Shown here: piece after piece, positions 24,711 through 33,943 of the stretch
How the letters are laid out: each line of letters starts with the position of its first letter
How positions within the stretch are numbered: position 1 is the stretch's first letter
NCBI GenBank assembly: GCA_036399835.1
Contig: DASWMI010000221.1
Span: 1-38,164, forward strand
Direction: 5' to 3'
DNA: 38,164 nt
Origin: DASYML01 sp036399835
GTDB lineage: Bacteria; Acidobacteriota; Blastocatellia; Pyrinomonadales; Pyrinomonadaceae
Position numbers and translations under genes: made by a program
The notes under the pieces: generated by a model
Databases searched by the model: none
The model's input: only the letters and a program-made list of their open reading frames with translations
Told to the model about the DNA's origin: nothing

Positions 24711-27500
24711 TTATTCATTCGCATACTTGTTGCGAATACGCACGCAGCGCTCAAGGCCGTCCGTCACTTCGAGCACTTTGAGGCGCAGGTCTCGGTCCAG
24801 TGATTGCTCGCGCTCAAGAAAACTGTTCACGGTGGCGAGCGCCTCAGCGTTGCACTGCCCGCCGACGAAGGCCGAGAGCCAGCCGTTGACGAAGAAGATT
24901 TTGCGCGTCCGCTTGAGGACAGGCAACTGGCCGAGCGCAGGGTCCAGGAAGGGCCGCGTGAGGTTGGATTGCTGGACCACATTGAACGGGCCAAGGCTCG
25001 CCTCGATCCAGCTTTCGGCCAACTGTTTGTCATTAAGATAAGCGTCGAAATATTTCTGCTTGAGAGATTGGTCCGCCAGCGCAGCGCCCGCCGCGTAAGC
25101 GTAACGACGCGCATCGTCCGTCTTGTCGGCGAGTCTCTCAGCCTCAAGCAGACGCGGGGCTTCCGCGTCACCGCGCGCGAGTAAAGCTGTGATGATGTCA
25201 AAGCGGTCGCGCGAGCGTAAGGTCATGCCGGGGATTTTGAGGTCGCCTTTTAAGATCATTTTAAGCAGGGCGCGCGCCGTCTCGGTCCTGGCGACGGATT
25301 GAAAAGCTCTGAAATAGGTGATGCGCAGCCCCGCGCTCTCGGCCTTCGTCATGCGGTCTGCGAAGAGTTGTTCCAGTTGCGGCGCGGCCTCTCTCATCTG
25401 CGCCTCGGAGAGATAGCGGTTGAAGGCCGTAGAAGTGCGGCTGAGTATGCTCTGCGCAGTTACTTCGTCGCGCTCGGACGGGAGCAGACGGATTGCCAGC
25501 TTGAGATAGTCCACGGGCGCAAGCTCCGCTTCGCGCACGCTGTCCCAGAGCGAACCCCACAGGAGCGCGCGCAGAAAATCATCCCTGGCCGTGCCGAGCC
25601 GCTGGACCACAGCCGCGCGGCTCTCTTCATCAAGCAGGAAACGCCCGTAGCCGTAATCCTCGTAATTGGCAAAGACAAAGGCCGGGCGTCGCTTGCCCAG
25701 AGCTTCAGCCAGATTAGTCTCGCCCGCGCCGTTCATCATCACGGTCAGGCTTTCGGGCGGAGCGTCATCGTAAGCCAGCAGGACTTTCAAGCGCATGGGC
25801 CAAGCGCCGCCCTCTCTGAGCACATCGCTCTGCCTGAGAACAAAACGATTGATGCGAGCGCGCTGGTCCACACTCCATACGGCTCGCACGTCCGGCATCC
25901 CACGCCGCCTGACCCAAGCGGAGGCCCAATCGTCAAGCTTGCTGCCTGAAGTACGCTCGAAGGAGTGGACCAGATCGGCCCACTCGGCGTTGCTGTAAGC
26001 TCTCTCTTTGAGAAGCGACCGGACGGCCCTTTGGAATTTTTCAGGGCCGAGAAAGAATTCCGCCTGCCTGAGCATGGAGGGCGCTTTGCGATAGACTATG
26101 TTGCCGTAAGCAGACTTGGCGGCGGAAAGATTTTCAATCTCCTGAAAGATGGGCGTCGTACCCTTCGTCACATCCGTCAGATAAGCCGAAGGCTTCGTCC
26201 TTTGATAAAAAGTCTTCCAGGCGTTGTGCTCCGGCATGAGGCGCTCTATCGCCTTGTAAGCCATAAAGGTGGCGAAGCCCTCTTTGAGCCAGAGGTCGTC
26301 AAACCAGCGCATCGTGACGAGATCGCCAAACCACTGGTGCGCCGCCTCGTGCAAGATAGTCTCCGCGCGATTCAAAAGATCGTTGGCCGTCGGGTCGGAA
26401 GGGAAGAGGATGGTTTCTTCGCGCAGAAAGGTTGCGCCCGCGTGCTCCATCCCGCCGTAAGCGAATTCGGGAATAATGACGACATCATACTTGGAGAAGG
26501 GAAATTTAAAATCGAAATACGAAGCGAGAAATTTAAGCCCCTCTCGATTCAGACGGAAGACCTCGGCCAACTCTTTGCGCGCCCGCTCAACCTTTGAACG
26601 GCGCACGAAGAGGCGTAGCGGAGTCGTCCCTTCGGGTTCGCGCTTTTCCGTTCCGGCAGGTAATGCTCCGCTGTTTGACCCCGGAGCTGGTGCGATTTTG
26701 TAACCCGCAATCGGCACATCAGAGCCTTCGATGAATTCAGCGAAAGGCCCCGCGGCGAATGCGAAGAGATAGGTGCTCAGAGGCTCGGTCTCGTTGAAAT
26801 ACCAGTGAAGGAGACCCGTTTGAGTGGTCCACTGGACGGTCTTTTTGCGGCGCGGGTCGGAGCTGTAAAAATCCGGCGAGAGGTTGTGTAAATCAGTATT
26901 CGTGATAACTTTCCAGGAGTCGGGCGTGATGATGTCGAGCTTAAAGCGAGCCTTCAAATCCGGCTGGTCGAAGCAGGGAAAGGCCGTGCTCGCATCCGAT
27001 GGCACAAAGAGCGTGTAGATATATTCCGAGTTGTCTTCGCGGTCAACATAGCGCGTCACGGCGCTGCCCGAGGCGGCAATCGGAGACTCGAAACGCAGCC
27101 GCAAGATATTCTCGCCCCTCTTCAGATACGCACCCGGAATCAGTAGATGATCCTTCAACTCAAGCGCATTCGTCACCCTGCGACCATTGGCTTCTATGTC
27201 CCAGACGCGCGCACGCTGTTCCTTTTGTTTGGCCGGATTGACGCGCCAGTCAAGCACTAGCTGGTCCAATCTTTTATCCAGCGTGACGCGAATCTCCTCA
27301 GAGCCTTTGAGCATCAAAGCGCCGGGCGCAAGCTCCAGGCTCAGGCTATAACGCACGTTGCCGTAATGCGCCGCCCTCTCGCGCGCCAGTTCGCGCGCCA
27401 CGCCCGCTTCCATCTTCAAGCCTTCTTTTTGCTCCGAGCCATGCAACATAACGTCTGCGCTCAACAGTATGATCAAGATAAAGATTAGGCGAAATGTCAT
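24711..27500 (-). CDS. Secreted/periplasmic M1 family zinc aminopeptidase
   Basis: 929 residues, the usual size for a three/four-domain M1 enzyme. A signal peptide starts the protein (MTFRLIFILIILLSADVMLH). The substrate-binding exopeptidase motif is GGMEH (about residue 347, variant of GAMEN), the zinc site is HEAAHQWFGD (about 383) with the third ligand in WLKEGFA (about 405), and the catalytic Tyr is probable in AKSAYGNIVYRKAP. The C-terminal ERAP1-like helical domain (about 560-900) contains FANYEDYGYGRFLLDE. It removes N-terminal residues from peptides, here outside the cytoplasm, probably for protein scavenging. AAGAGAAG precedes the ATG. It is transcribed alone, divergent from the kinase gene at 27673. 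Confidence 0.93.
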   Translation of the reverse strand: MTFRLIFILIILLSADVMLHGSEQKEGLKMEAGVARELARERAAHYGNVRYSLSLELAPGALMLKGSEEIRVTLDKRLDQLVLDWRVNPAKQKEQRARVWDIEANGRRVTNALELKDHLLIPGAYLKRGENILRLRFESPIAASGSAVTRYVDREDNSEYIYTLFVPSDASTAFPCFDQPDLKARFKLDIITPDSWKVITNTDLHNLSPDFYSSDPRRKKTVQWTTQTGLLHWYFNETEPLSTYLFAFAAGPFAEFIEGSDVPIAGYKIAPAPGSNSGALPAGTEKREPEGTTPLRLFVRRSKVERARKELAEVFRLNREGLKFLASYFDFKFPFSKYDVVIIPEFAYGGMEHAGATFLREETILFPSDPTANDLLNRAETILHEAAHQWFGDLVTMRWFDDLWLKEGFATFMAYKAIERLMPEHNAWKTFYQRTKPSAYLTDVTKGTTPIFQEIENLSAAKSAYGNIVYRKAPSMLRQAEFFLGPEKFQRAVRSLLKERAYSNAEWADLVHSFERTSGSKLDDWASAWVRRRGMPDVRAVWSVDQRARINRFVLRQSDVLREGGAWPMRLKVLLAYDDAPPESLTVMMNGAGETNLAEALGKRRPAFVFANYEDYGYGRFLLDEESRAAVVQRLGTARDDFLRALLWGSLWDSVREAELAPVDYLKLAIRLLPSERDEVTAQSILSRTSTAFNRYLSEAQMREAAPQLEQLFADRMTKAESAGLRITYFRAFQSVARTETARALLKMILKGDLKIPGMTLRSRDRFDIITALLARGDAEAPRLLEAERLADKTDDARRYAYAAGAALADQSLKQKYFDAYLNDKQLAESWIEASLGPFNVVQQSNLTRPFLDPALGQLPVLKRTRKIFFVNGWLSAFVGGQCNAEALATVNSFLEREQSLDRDLRLKVLEVTDGLERCVRIRNKYANE

Positions 27501-27519
27501 CGGTCTTCTCTTTTGTGCT

Positions 27520-27600
27520 TAATCGGCAATCACGAGCACGACCTTGCCAAAGCTCTCATTGAGTAAATTCTTTTAGTTCAAGCGCCGCCGCGTTCATCCA
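27520..27600 (-). pseudogene. Possible C-terminal remnant of a medium-chain dehydrogenase/quinone reductase gene
   Basis: Reading the minus strand to the TAA at 27520-27522 gives NESFGKVVLVIAD then stop, which strongly resembles the last residues of zinc-type alcohol dehydrogenases/quinone reductases (E.N..FGKVVL.I). Just upstream the frame is blocked by a stop, while a neighbouring frame reads AAALELKEFTQ. This suggests a decayed, frameshifted end fragment. Only about 80 bases are recognisable, so chance cannot be excluded. Confidence 0.33.
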
Positions 27601-27672
27601 TCTCTCTTGATGCTTGAGACAAGCTTACCATCAAATTATCAAGGGTACTTAATGTGTTAGAGTGTCAGCGGT

Positions 27673-28767
27673 ATGAAGGAGAGACCGCGCCTGCTCGTCA
27701 TTATCAACCGGGCGGCTGCGCGCGCACGCCGCGCCTGGCCCGTCGTTCTCGAAACGCTCAAGCAAAACTCCATCAGCTTTGACGCTCATCAAACAACTCA
27801 CGCTGGCGATGCGACAGGCAGGACCAGAGAGGCGCTCAAGGGCGGTTACAATCTCATCGCCGTCATCGGCGGGGATGGCACTTTGAGCGAAGCGGCGGAA
27901 GGCTTCTACGAATTTCAAAACAATGAGCATCAAGATGAAGAGCATCAACGCCAGCGTACTCTTGATGATGATGAGGTAGCCCTTCATCATCATTCGTCTG
28001 ATTTGCCTTTACCCGTCAGCAAAGATGCGGCGCTGGCTCTGCTGCCTGCCGGAACGGGCGATGATTTTGCGCGCGGGCTGTTGGGCCGTCGCGCTCAGAC
28101 AGAAGAGTGGACCAGTATGCTCGTCGCGCATTGCCTGGGCCAAATCGAGCGAGAGCGCACGATTGATCTGATTTACGGTAGGGCCAGCGTCAGTGGGAAG
28201 AGGAGAGCGGGAGTTGATGAAGGGCCGAGAGCTGACGGAGCAAGGCTGCAAGAGTTTATCTCGATTAACGCGACGACGCTCGGCATCGGCGCGGAGGTCG
28301 CAAGGCGCGTCGGGGCGCAGGGTGAAGTGATGCGGCGCATGTCTGGCGAAGTGCGTTTTATGGCGGCGGCTCTGGGCGCGTTGGCGGCCTGGCGCGAGCG
28401 GCGCGTGCGCGTTGTTTTTGATGAGGGGGAAGCGTTTGAGAGCTTGATGAATCTGCTCGCCGTCTCGAATGGAATCTATGCGGGAGGCGGGATGATGTTC
28501 GCGCCGGAAGCGCGGCTCGATGACGGTCTGATGGATGTCGTCATGGCATCCGGCATCACACGCGCCACCATTCTGCGAGAGCTGCCGCGCATACGTCGCG
28601 GCGCACATCTCTCAAACCCGCGTGTCCGCCTGCTCAAAACCAGAAGCTTGCGCATCGAAACCTTCGGCCCCGAAAACGCGCTTGCGGTCGAAGCGGACGG
28701 CAACCTGCGCGGTCACACCCCTGCGGAGTTTCGCATCATGCCGAAAGCGTTGCGAGTAGTCGTCTAA
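27673..28767 (+). CDS. Diacylglycerol/lipid kinase family protein (DagK-like) with extra insertions
   Basis: 364 residues. The DAGK catalytic core is clear: LLVIINRAAARARR, then VIGGDGTLSEAAEGF (66-78, phosphate-binding GGDGT), LLPAGTGDDFARGL (123-136), the second-domain strand FISINATTLGIGAEVARRV, and NGIYAGGGMMFAPEARLDDG with LMDVVMASG. It would phosphorylate a lipid such as diacylglycerol or a sphingoid base on the inner membrane face. Two insertions interrupt conserved regions: about 82-117 (Glu/His/Asp/Gln-rich, encoded by ATG/CATCAT-type repeats) and about 170-193. Both keep the frame open, so the protein may be functional. No clear ribosome-binding site before the ATG. It converges with the GMC gene, 17 bases apart. 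Confidence 0.83.
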   Translation: MKERPRLLVIINRAAARARRAWPVVLETLKQNSISFDAHQTTHAGDATGRTREALKGGYNLIAVIGGDGTLSEAAEGFYEFQNNEHQDEEHQRQRTLDDDEVALHHHSSDLPLPVSKDAALALLPAGTGDDFARGLLGRRAQTEEWTSMLVAHCLGQIERERTIDLIYGRASVSGKRRAGVDEGPRADGARLQEFISINATTLGIGAEVARRVGAQGEVMRRMSGEVRFMAAALGALAAWRERRVRVVFDEGEAFESLMNLLAVSNGIYAGGGMMFAPEARLDDGLMDVVMASGITRATILRELPRIRRGAHLSNPRVRLLKTRSLRIETFGPENALAVEADGNLRGHTPAEFRIMPKALRVVV

Positions 28768-28784
28768 TTACTTCTGAAAGCTCT

Positions 28785-30368
28785 TTAAGAATTATTGACG
28801 ATGTGGTCCGCGATTCTCTCCGACAATGCACTGATGGTGGCCGAAGGGTTGACGCTGAGCGCGGTCGGGATAATCGAGCCGTCAGAGACGTAGAGGTTAG
28901 GATAGTTCCAGACCTCGCCGTATTCGTTGACCACGCCCTGGTCCTTATCATCCGACATGACGGACCCGCCCAGAGGATGCGCCGTGAGCAGCTTGCGCAT
29001 GGGCCAGCCCCAGAGAATACTCGTCCTGTATTTGCCGCCGATGCCCTTGCTCAATTCCTTCATCGCCTGCTCCATCTCGTTGAACATCTCGCGGCTATTG
29101 CGGCTGTCCCACTTGATGTCTATGTTCCCGCCGGACAGATGCATCTTGCCGTCTGCCGCGTCGGTCCCCATGCCCAGGTAGGGTAAGAATCTAGGAGTAA
29201 CCCCGCCCTGAAAAAGTTTGTCCGCGCCGTCCGTGAAGGCCGAAGCGCGGCTCAGGCCGAGCGTGCGCAGGATATATTTTCTAAAGAAGAGTCCTAGATT
29301 GCGCATGCGGTTGGGCACGGGCAGCGCGCTTTCCAAGTACCAGAGAAACGGGTCCGGGAAGCCCAGGTCTTCAATCAGGATTTTGTTCTTCGCTGTCGAG
29401 TAGTCCACACCGGCTGTGATGCTTGGACCAGAACCTGGGTCAACCTCTCGGTTCGCTTCAAATGTCCCGGCCAGGAGAAAGTCTCCGTTGCCCGAAAATT
29501 TTGTGCCGAGCGCGGGGCTGAGACGCGTCAGCGTGCGATGCACGTCGCGGCTGCGCAGGAGTATCTCGGTCGAGCCGAGCGAGCCTGCCGAGATGATGAC
29601 CTTTCTTCCGACAACCGAACCCAATTCAAACTGCCCGCCCTTTTCGGAATCGAAATGTTTGAAATGGACGCGATAGCCGTTGGTCTCGACAGGCTCGAGA
29701 GGCTCTATCTTATCAACCAGGTGCAGCGGATAAACTTCCGCGCCGTTCTGCTCCGCCAGCGGCAGATAGTTGAGGTCCAGCGTATTCTTAGCGTGGACGT
29801 GGCAGCCGAGCATGCAGTTGCCGCAATAGACGCAGCCGTTTTGCAGCACGCCCTGGCGGTTAACCTTTTCCGGTCCAGTGTAGACGCAGATGTCAACCAG
29901 TTGGCCCTGGCGGCCAGCGCCCTCCGCCGCAGCCATAAAAGACTGCGTGCGGTTGGGCATATCGAGTTCCGCAGGTGGCTTGAGCGGGACGGCTTCGAGC
30001 ATGTCCTTAGCCATGTCGTAGAAGGGGTCCAGGCGGTCGCGCTTGACATTTGCGGGCCAGCGCTCGTGCTCGAAAATCTCTTTGGGCGTCCTGATGTGGA
30101 CGTTGAAATAGACGAGCGAGCCTCCGCCGACTCCGCTCGCCTGTATGACATCTATCTTGTTAAAGGTGCGATAATCGAGCAGCCCGTAGTCTTTATAATT
30201 CCAGAAGGCACGCGCCACCTGCCCGGTCGTTCTGGGAAAATCCTTTCTGCCCCAACGCTTCCCGCGTTCGAGAATGCAGACGGAGCGGCCCGCCTGCGCC
30301 AGACGGCAACCATTAATTGCTCCGCCGAAGCCAGAGCCGATGACAACCACGTCGTAGATTTCTTTCAT
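28785..30368 (-). CDS. GMC oxidoreductase, cholesterol-oxidase-like, with a four-Cys cluster
   Basis: 527 residues from the ATG at 30366-30368, chosen for TGAGGTG seven bases upstream; the frame opens earlier (30410) but would overlap the phosphoesterase gene. FAD binding is shown by YDVVVIGSGFGGAINGCRLA and GVGGGSLVYFNVH. The C-terminal HPLGGSVMSDD and VNPSATISAL supply the catalytic His and Asn of the GMC family. Around residues 172-182 a cluster GCVYCGNCMLGC has spacing CxxCxxCxxxC and could hold an iron-sulfur centre. No signal peptide is seen, so it is probably cytosolic. It would oxidise a hydroxyl group (sterol-type) to a ketone. It is the last gene of the redox operon, 35 bases after the phosphoesterase gene. 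Confidence 0.85.
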   Translation of the reverse strand: MKEIYDVVVIGSGFGGAINGCRLAQAGRSVCILERGKRWGRKDFPRTTGQVARAFWNYKDYGLLDYRTFNKIDVIQASGVGGGSLVYFNVHIRTPKEIFEHERWPANVKRDRLDPFYDMAKDMLEAVPLKPPAELDMPNRTQSFMAAAEGAGRQGQLVDICVYTGPEKVNRQGVLQNGCVYCGNCMLGCHVHAKNTLDLNYLPLAEQNGAEVYPLHLVDKIEPLEPVETNGYRVHFKHFDSEKGGQFELGSVVGRKVIISAGSLGSTEILLRSRDVHRTLTRLSPALGTKFSGNGDFLLAGTFEANREVDPGSGPSITAGVDYSTAKNKILIEDLGFPDPFLWYLESALPVPNRMRNLGLFFRKYILRTLGLSRASAFTDGADKLFQGGVTPRFLPYLGMGTDAADGKMHLSGGNIDIKWDSRNSREMFNEMEQAMKELSKGIGGKYRTSILWGWPMRKLLTAHPLGGSVMSDDKDQGVVNEYGEVWNYPNLYVSDGSIIPTALSVNPSATISALSERIADHIVNNS

Positions 30369-30403
30369 GATATTCACCTCAGATGCGCCCGCGCACGGAG
30401 CGC

Positions 30404-31828
30404 TCACCATTTCTTAATCTTACCCTTGAGATTCTCTATACGCCTCGGCACTTCGCTGTCAACCACCTCGGAAAATGACTTCCAGGGGTCTTTGTTTGCA
30501 TCGACCAGCCCGGTGATGCGTTCGTGAAAAGGATTCTTGGCGTCGTTGGGCTGAGTCGCCGTCTCGACCCTCACCGCGTAGGCAGATGGATTGTCCGCTT
30601 CATTGTACATGCGAAGCGAGGTCAGGTTGAGATTCTCATCAATGAGGACGACGGCCCCGCCATGAAGCGGTTGAGGCTTGACCGTATCAACCACCCAGCC
30701 GCCGGTGTTGTAAACGTTGACGCCCTGTTGATATTCACGAAAATCCATCTGCGTCTGGAACGGCTTGTGTGTGTGGCCGAAGATGACTGCCACGCTGGGA
30801 GGAATATTCCCGTTTCTTTCAACCTTGATCTGCTTCAAGACAGGCCCCTCGAAATATGATTTCAAACCCTTGACGGTATCGTCGCCCAGAAGTTGCTCCG
30901 GTTGATTTCTCTCAGCCCTTGAAGCGGCGAATAAGACCAGCGTCAGAATCTTTTTTAACAAACGGGCTTCCAGCAAGTTTCTCACTTTCCAACGATTGGG
31001 TTTATTGGCGAGGCCCGTCGCGAGGTTGGCAATCAATTTCCTCAACTGGTTTTCGTCCTGAAGCTTGTCGTAAATAATCTCCACATCCGGCCCGACAGAG
31101 CCTGAGCGTCCCATGGTGGACCAGAAGAAATCTATCCAGGCGAAATTCTCAGACTCAAAATCCCAGGTCAGCTCAGGCTGAGTGCTCTCTGGAAACATCA
31201 TGCATCTCATAGTGCTCATAAGCATGTACATGGATTCTGTGAAATGCCCGTGAGTGATGATGGCGCACCGGCGATGATTTTTTGTGAGGAGGGCGAGGTT
31301 AGGATAGACCGTGCCAATCTCTATATCTTTTAAGTGCGGGTAACGCTGTATGATGCCGGTTAAGAAGACGGAAGAGACCGGGTTAGGATTAAACATGCTG
31401 GTCGCGTGCCAGGGAACATCCAAAAACTCTCCCGGGTCTTTCTGCGACTTGAGGTAATTGACATACTGCGTCTCGCGCGCGGTCTCCCAGAGGTGATGAT
31501 CATGGTTGCCGGGAATATACAAAACCTTCTCGAAGAGATGATCGCCGTCGGCGGGCCAGATTAATTCGACAAAGCGCTCAAACGCCATCGCCGCCTGATT
31601 GTCCGTCGTTAAAGCCAGCTCAAGAATATCGCCGCCCAGGATGAGTGTCGGTTTCTCTGCGTCAGTATTCTGAGAGATAAGCTCGCGCAAACATGCTACC
31701 AGTCCCTCTAAAACGGGACTGGCGACGCTGGAATCGCTATTCTTGTTGTTTGGCGTCAGGTTAGTTAGCAGGCTGTTCTGCGCCCCCAGATGCATATCCG
31801 AGAGGCAAACGTAACGAATATCCGGCAT
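30404..31828 (-). CDS. Calcineurin-like metallophosphoesterase
   Basis: 474 residues; AAGGAGC seven bases before the ATG. All five metallophosphoesterase blocks are present: YVCLSDMHLGAQ (metal D and H near the N-terminus), LILGGDILEL, YIPGNHDHHLWE, IITHGHFTES and VIFGHTHKPFQ. The middle region (about 200-340) is a long helical insert not typical of small phosphatases, so the substrate is uncertain. No signal peptide or membrane helix is present. It lies 110 bases after the four-helix protein gene and 35 bases before the GMC gene, within the redox operon; a link to lipid head-group removal is possible but only inferred. Confidence 0.88.
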   Translation of the reverse strand: MPDIRYVCLSDMHLGAQNSLLTNLTPNNKNSDSSVASPVLEGLVACLRELISQNTDAEKPTLILGGDILELALTTDNQAAMAFERFVELIWPADGDHLFEKVLYIPGNHDHHLWETARETQYVNYLKSQKDPGEFLDVPWHATSMFNPNPVSSVFLTGIIQRYPHLKDIEIGTVYPNLALLTKNHRRCAIITHGHFTESMYMLMSTMRCMMFPESTQPELTWDFESENFAWIDFFWSTMGRSGSVGPDVEIIYDKLQDENQLRKLIANLATGLANKPNRWKVRNLLEARLLKKILTLVLFAASRAERNQPEQLLGDDTVKGLKSYFEGPVLKQIKVERNGNIPPSVAVIFGHTHKPFQTQMDFREYQQGVNVYNTGGWVVDTVKPQPLHGGAVVLIDENLNLTSLRMYNEADNPSAYAVRVETATQPNDAKNPFHERITGLVDANKDPWKSFSEVVDSEVPRRIENLKGKIKKW

Positions 31829-31938
31829 TTGATGCTCCTTGAAGAATGGGTATTAATGGCAAACTTCGAGGCGATGCACCGAAGCTTCGGGACAGAAGTA
31901 AGATAATAAATCCGCCTTGCTGGAACAGGATAGCAAGC

Positions 31939-32373
31939 TCAACCGGCCCTTGTGCCCTCTCTGCCCTTCATAATCTTGAGATAGGCCCAGACCAGAAACC
32001 ATCCCATAACCAGATTGCCCGGAGGCGCGATGAAGAGGCCGATGCGTCCCATCGTCGTCATCGTCTGGGCCACGTACATATAGGTCCAGTCAGAAAAAAG
32101 CTCTGTCAGACGCACACCGGCAATGAGGACCAGCCACCAGGGTTCTTTTTCCCAGCGAAAGACTGCGATGAGCTGTAAGAGCGTAAAGGCCACCCAGACC
32201 GCGCCCGTGCGCTTGAGCAATCCTTCCACGTCCCGGTTGTCGTAAAGCACGCCGTGAAAGGTCGTAAACCACTTGTCCGGATATAAGAGACAGGTGGTTG
32301 AAAGAACTATGTCCAGAATGACCAGAAACACGAGCAGGACATAGATAAACTTTCTGAGTCCCGGGCTAATCAT
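31939..32373 (-). CDS. Four-helix hypothetical membrane protein
   Basis: 144 residues with four hydrophobic helices: FIYVLLVFLVILDIVLSTTC (about 9-28), then VWVAFTLLQLIAVF, WWLVLIAGVRLTELF and NLVMGWFLVWAYLKI. The loops are short; the first carries CLLYPDKWFTTFHG. The start has an excellent AAGGAGG site eight bases away. It lies 81 bases after the first cytochrome gene and 110 before the phosphoesterase gene. Size and topology would suit a membrane anchor or quinone-interacting subunit for the neighbouring cytochromes, but no heme-ligand pattern is clear. Family unknown. Confidence 0.75.
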   Translation of the reverse strand: MISPGLRKFIYVLLVFLVILDIVLSTTCLLYPDKWFTTFHGVLYDNRDVEGLLKRTGAVWVAFTLLQLIAVFRWEKEPWWLVLIAGVRLTELFSDWTYMYVAQTMTTMGRIGLFIAPPGNLVMGWFLVWAYLKIMKGREGTRAG

Positions 32374-32454
32374 CGTCGCATCCTCCTTATGCTCGCGCCG
32401 AGCCTTTGGCGTGGCCGAGTCAACTCTGGACCACAGGGCCAGACCGCAAGCAGC

Positions 32455-33885
32455 TTACTGAGTTTTAAGAAATTCGATCAGCGCCCTTTTTTCGTCGGGC
32501 GTGAGATCGGTGCCCCAGAGATGTCCCTGGCTGGAATTTCCGGCCACGCTGGTATCAAAGCGAGAGTTCAAACGCTCTGCCTCCGGCCCGCTGGAGACAA
32601 ACCCGACACGTTCCTGGTCGTAAAGGTCATAGCCGCGCCAGAACAGCTTAGGGCGTTTGTCCGGAGTCTCCAAGAGATCGGCCAGCGTCGGGACAGAGCC
32701 GTTGTGCAGATAGGGAGCGCGCAACCAGATGCCGTCGAGCGGAGGCGAAGCATAGCCGTTGGTCTTGCGGAAGTGGCTCGTGTTAAAGGTGTAGCCGTTC
32801 GCGCCGCTGTTGTAGGCATCGGCTGCGCCCTGCGTCCATTCGTCCAGACGGTGACGGTCCGTGCCGACCTCTTCGATAGGAATGACCTGCGCCGTGCGCG
32901 GCTGGCCCACAGCATGACAGGAGGCACACTGCTTGGCGTATATCTCCTGCCCGCGCGCGGCCAACTCCTGGTTGACGGCAAAGGGAAACTTGGGCGGCTG
33001 TAGCTCCGTGAGCCAATCCTTCAAACGCTTGAAATCATCCATCGGGAGAGATTGGCGTGTCGAGCCGTCGCCGAGCGCCGAATTGATAAAGACCTCGTCG
33101 AGCGATGTCTGCAACCCGTCCCAGTGCAGCGCCAGCCCTCCCGCCCGCGCCTTCTGATTCCAGAGCGAAGGCATATCAGAGTTGCCTATGGTGTTATCCA
33201 TCGGCTGCTTCAAAGGCCCGTACTTCTCAGGATTGAAAGGATCAACGCGACCGCGACCCCAGGCTGGCCGCCCGTCCATCCAGTGATACTCCTCCTTCTG
33301 CTTGAGCAGCGCGGTTTTCGTCTGCGGGATGAGCAGATAACGATAGAGCAGCTTGTCAATCCAGGAGAGTTTATAGATTCTGTCTATCTCCTGCATGATG
33401 TTGTCGGCGTTAAAGCGCGGGTCGCTGGCCGAGGCATAGAGAAAGCGCAGATAGCTTTGCCCGTCCATCTGATGAGATGGACCAGCGATGACGATGTTGG
33501 GTTTCTCCTGTTGCGGGAAGGTGCGATAAGTCGCCGTGTGGCAGAAGGCGCAATTAATGCCGACGCGCTCAAACCCGATGGTCTTTTTGGTAAAGCCTAT
33601 AGGCAGTTCATGGCCCTCTTCCCAGACGACTCCGAGAGAGGAATAACCGCCCGCGCCGGGCAGGTGCTCCGGGAACATCCTTGGCAGCACGACCCATATC
33701 CAGTAAGGAATGCCGCCCTGATTCTCCTGACCAATCGAGCCGTATTTGAACTGCTCATCGATTGAAGCATAGTGCAGCGGCACTTCACGAAACAGCTTGT
33801 ACCAGGCGAGAAATCCCAACACGCCGCCGATCACGACGAGAATCAGGACCAGTTTGAGGATCAGCCTTTTTGTCTTCTTTCTCAT
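32455..33885 (-). CDS. Diheme c-type cytochrome, RoxA-like/cytochrome c peroxidase superfamily (paralogue 1)
   Basis: 476 residues. An N-terminal membrane anchor (about 8-28) follows the AAGGAGC-preceded ATG. Two CXXCH heme sites are present: CAFCHT at 112-116 and CASCHA near 317. Shared family landmarks are HYASIDEQFKYGSIG, GIPYWIWVVLPRMFPEHLP, AWGRGRVDPFNP, LRAPYLHNGSVPTLADLLE and TPDEKRALIEFLKT. The domain resembles RoxA-type diheme proteins, which include rubber oxygenases and peroxidases. It should sit in the periplasm, anchored to the inner membrane. Two close paralogues flank it in the same operon. Catalysis (peroxidase, oxygenase or pure electron transfer) cannot be told. Confidence 0.82.
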   Translation of the reverse strand: MRKKTKRLILKLVLILVVIGGVLGFLAWYKLFREVPLHYASIDEQFKYGSIGQENQGGIPYWIWVVLPRMFPEHLPGAGGYSSLGVVWEEGHELPIGFTKKTIGFERVGINCAFCHTATYRTFPQQEKPNIVIAGPSHQMDGQSYLRFLYASASDPRFNADNIMQEIDRIYKLSWIDKLLYRYLLIPQTKTALLKQKEEYHWMDGRPAWGRGRVDPFNPEKYGPLKQPMDNTIGNSDMPSLWNQKARAGGLALHWDGLQTSLDEVFINSALGDGSTRQSLPMDDFKRLKDWLTELQPPKFPFAVNQELAARGQEIYAKQCASCHAVGQPRTAQVIPIEEVGTDRHRLDEWTQGAADAYNSGANGYTFNTSHFRKTNGYASPPLDGIWLRAPYLHNGSVPTLADLLETPDKRPKLFWRGYDLYDQERVGFVSSGPEAERLNSRFDTSVAGNSSQGHLWGTDLTPDEKRALIEFLKTQ

Positions 33886-33943
33886 CTTTATCGCTCCTTA
33901 ACTCTCACCCCGCTTGCGCACCTGCGGCACTCGTCCTTGAGCT

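Noticed and set aside
28767..28785. Strong terminator between the convergent DAGK and GMC genes
   Set aside because: Only 17 bases separate the stops and the visible stem is too weak to call.
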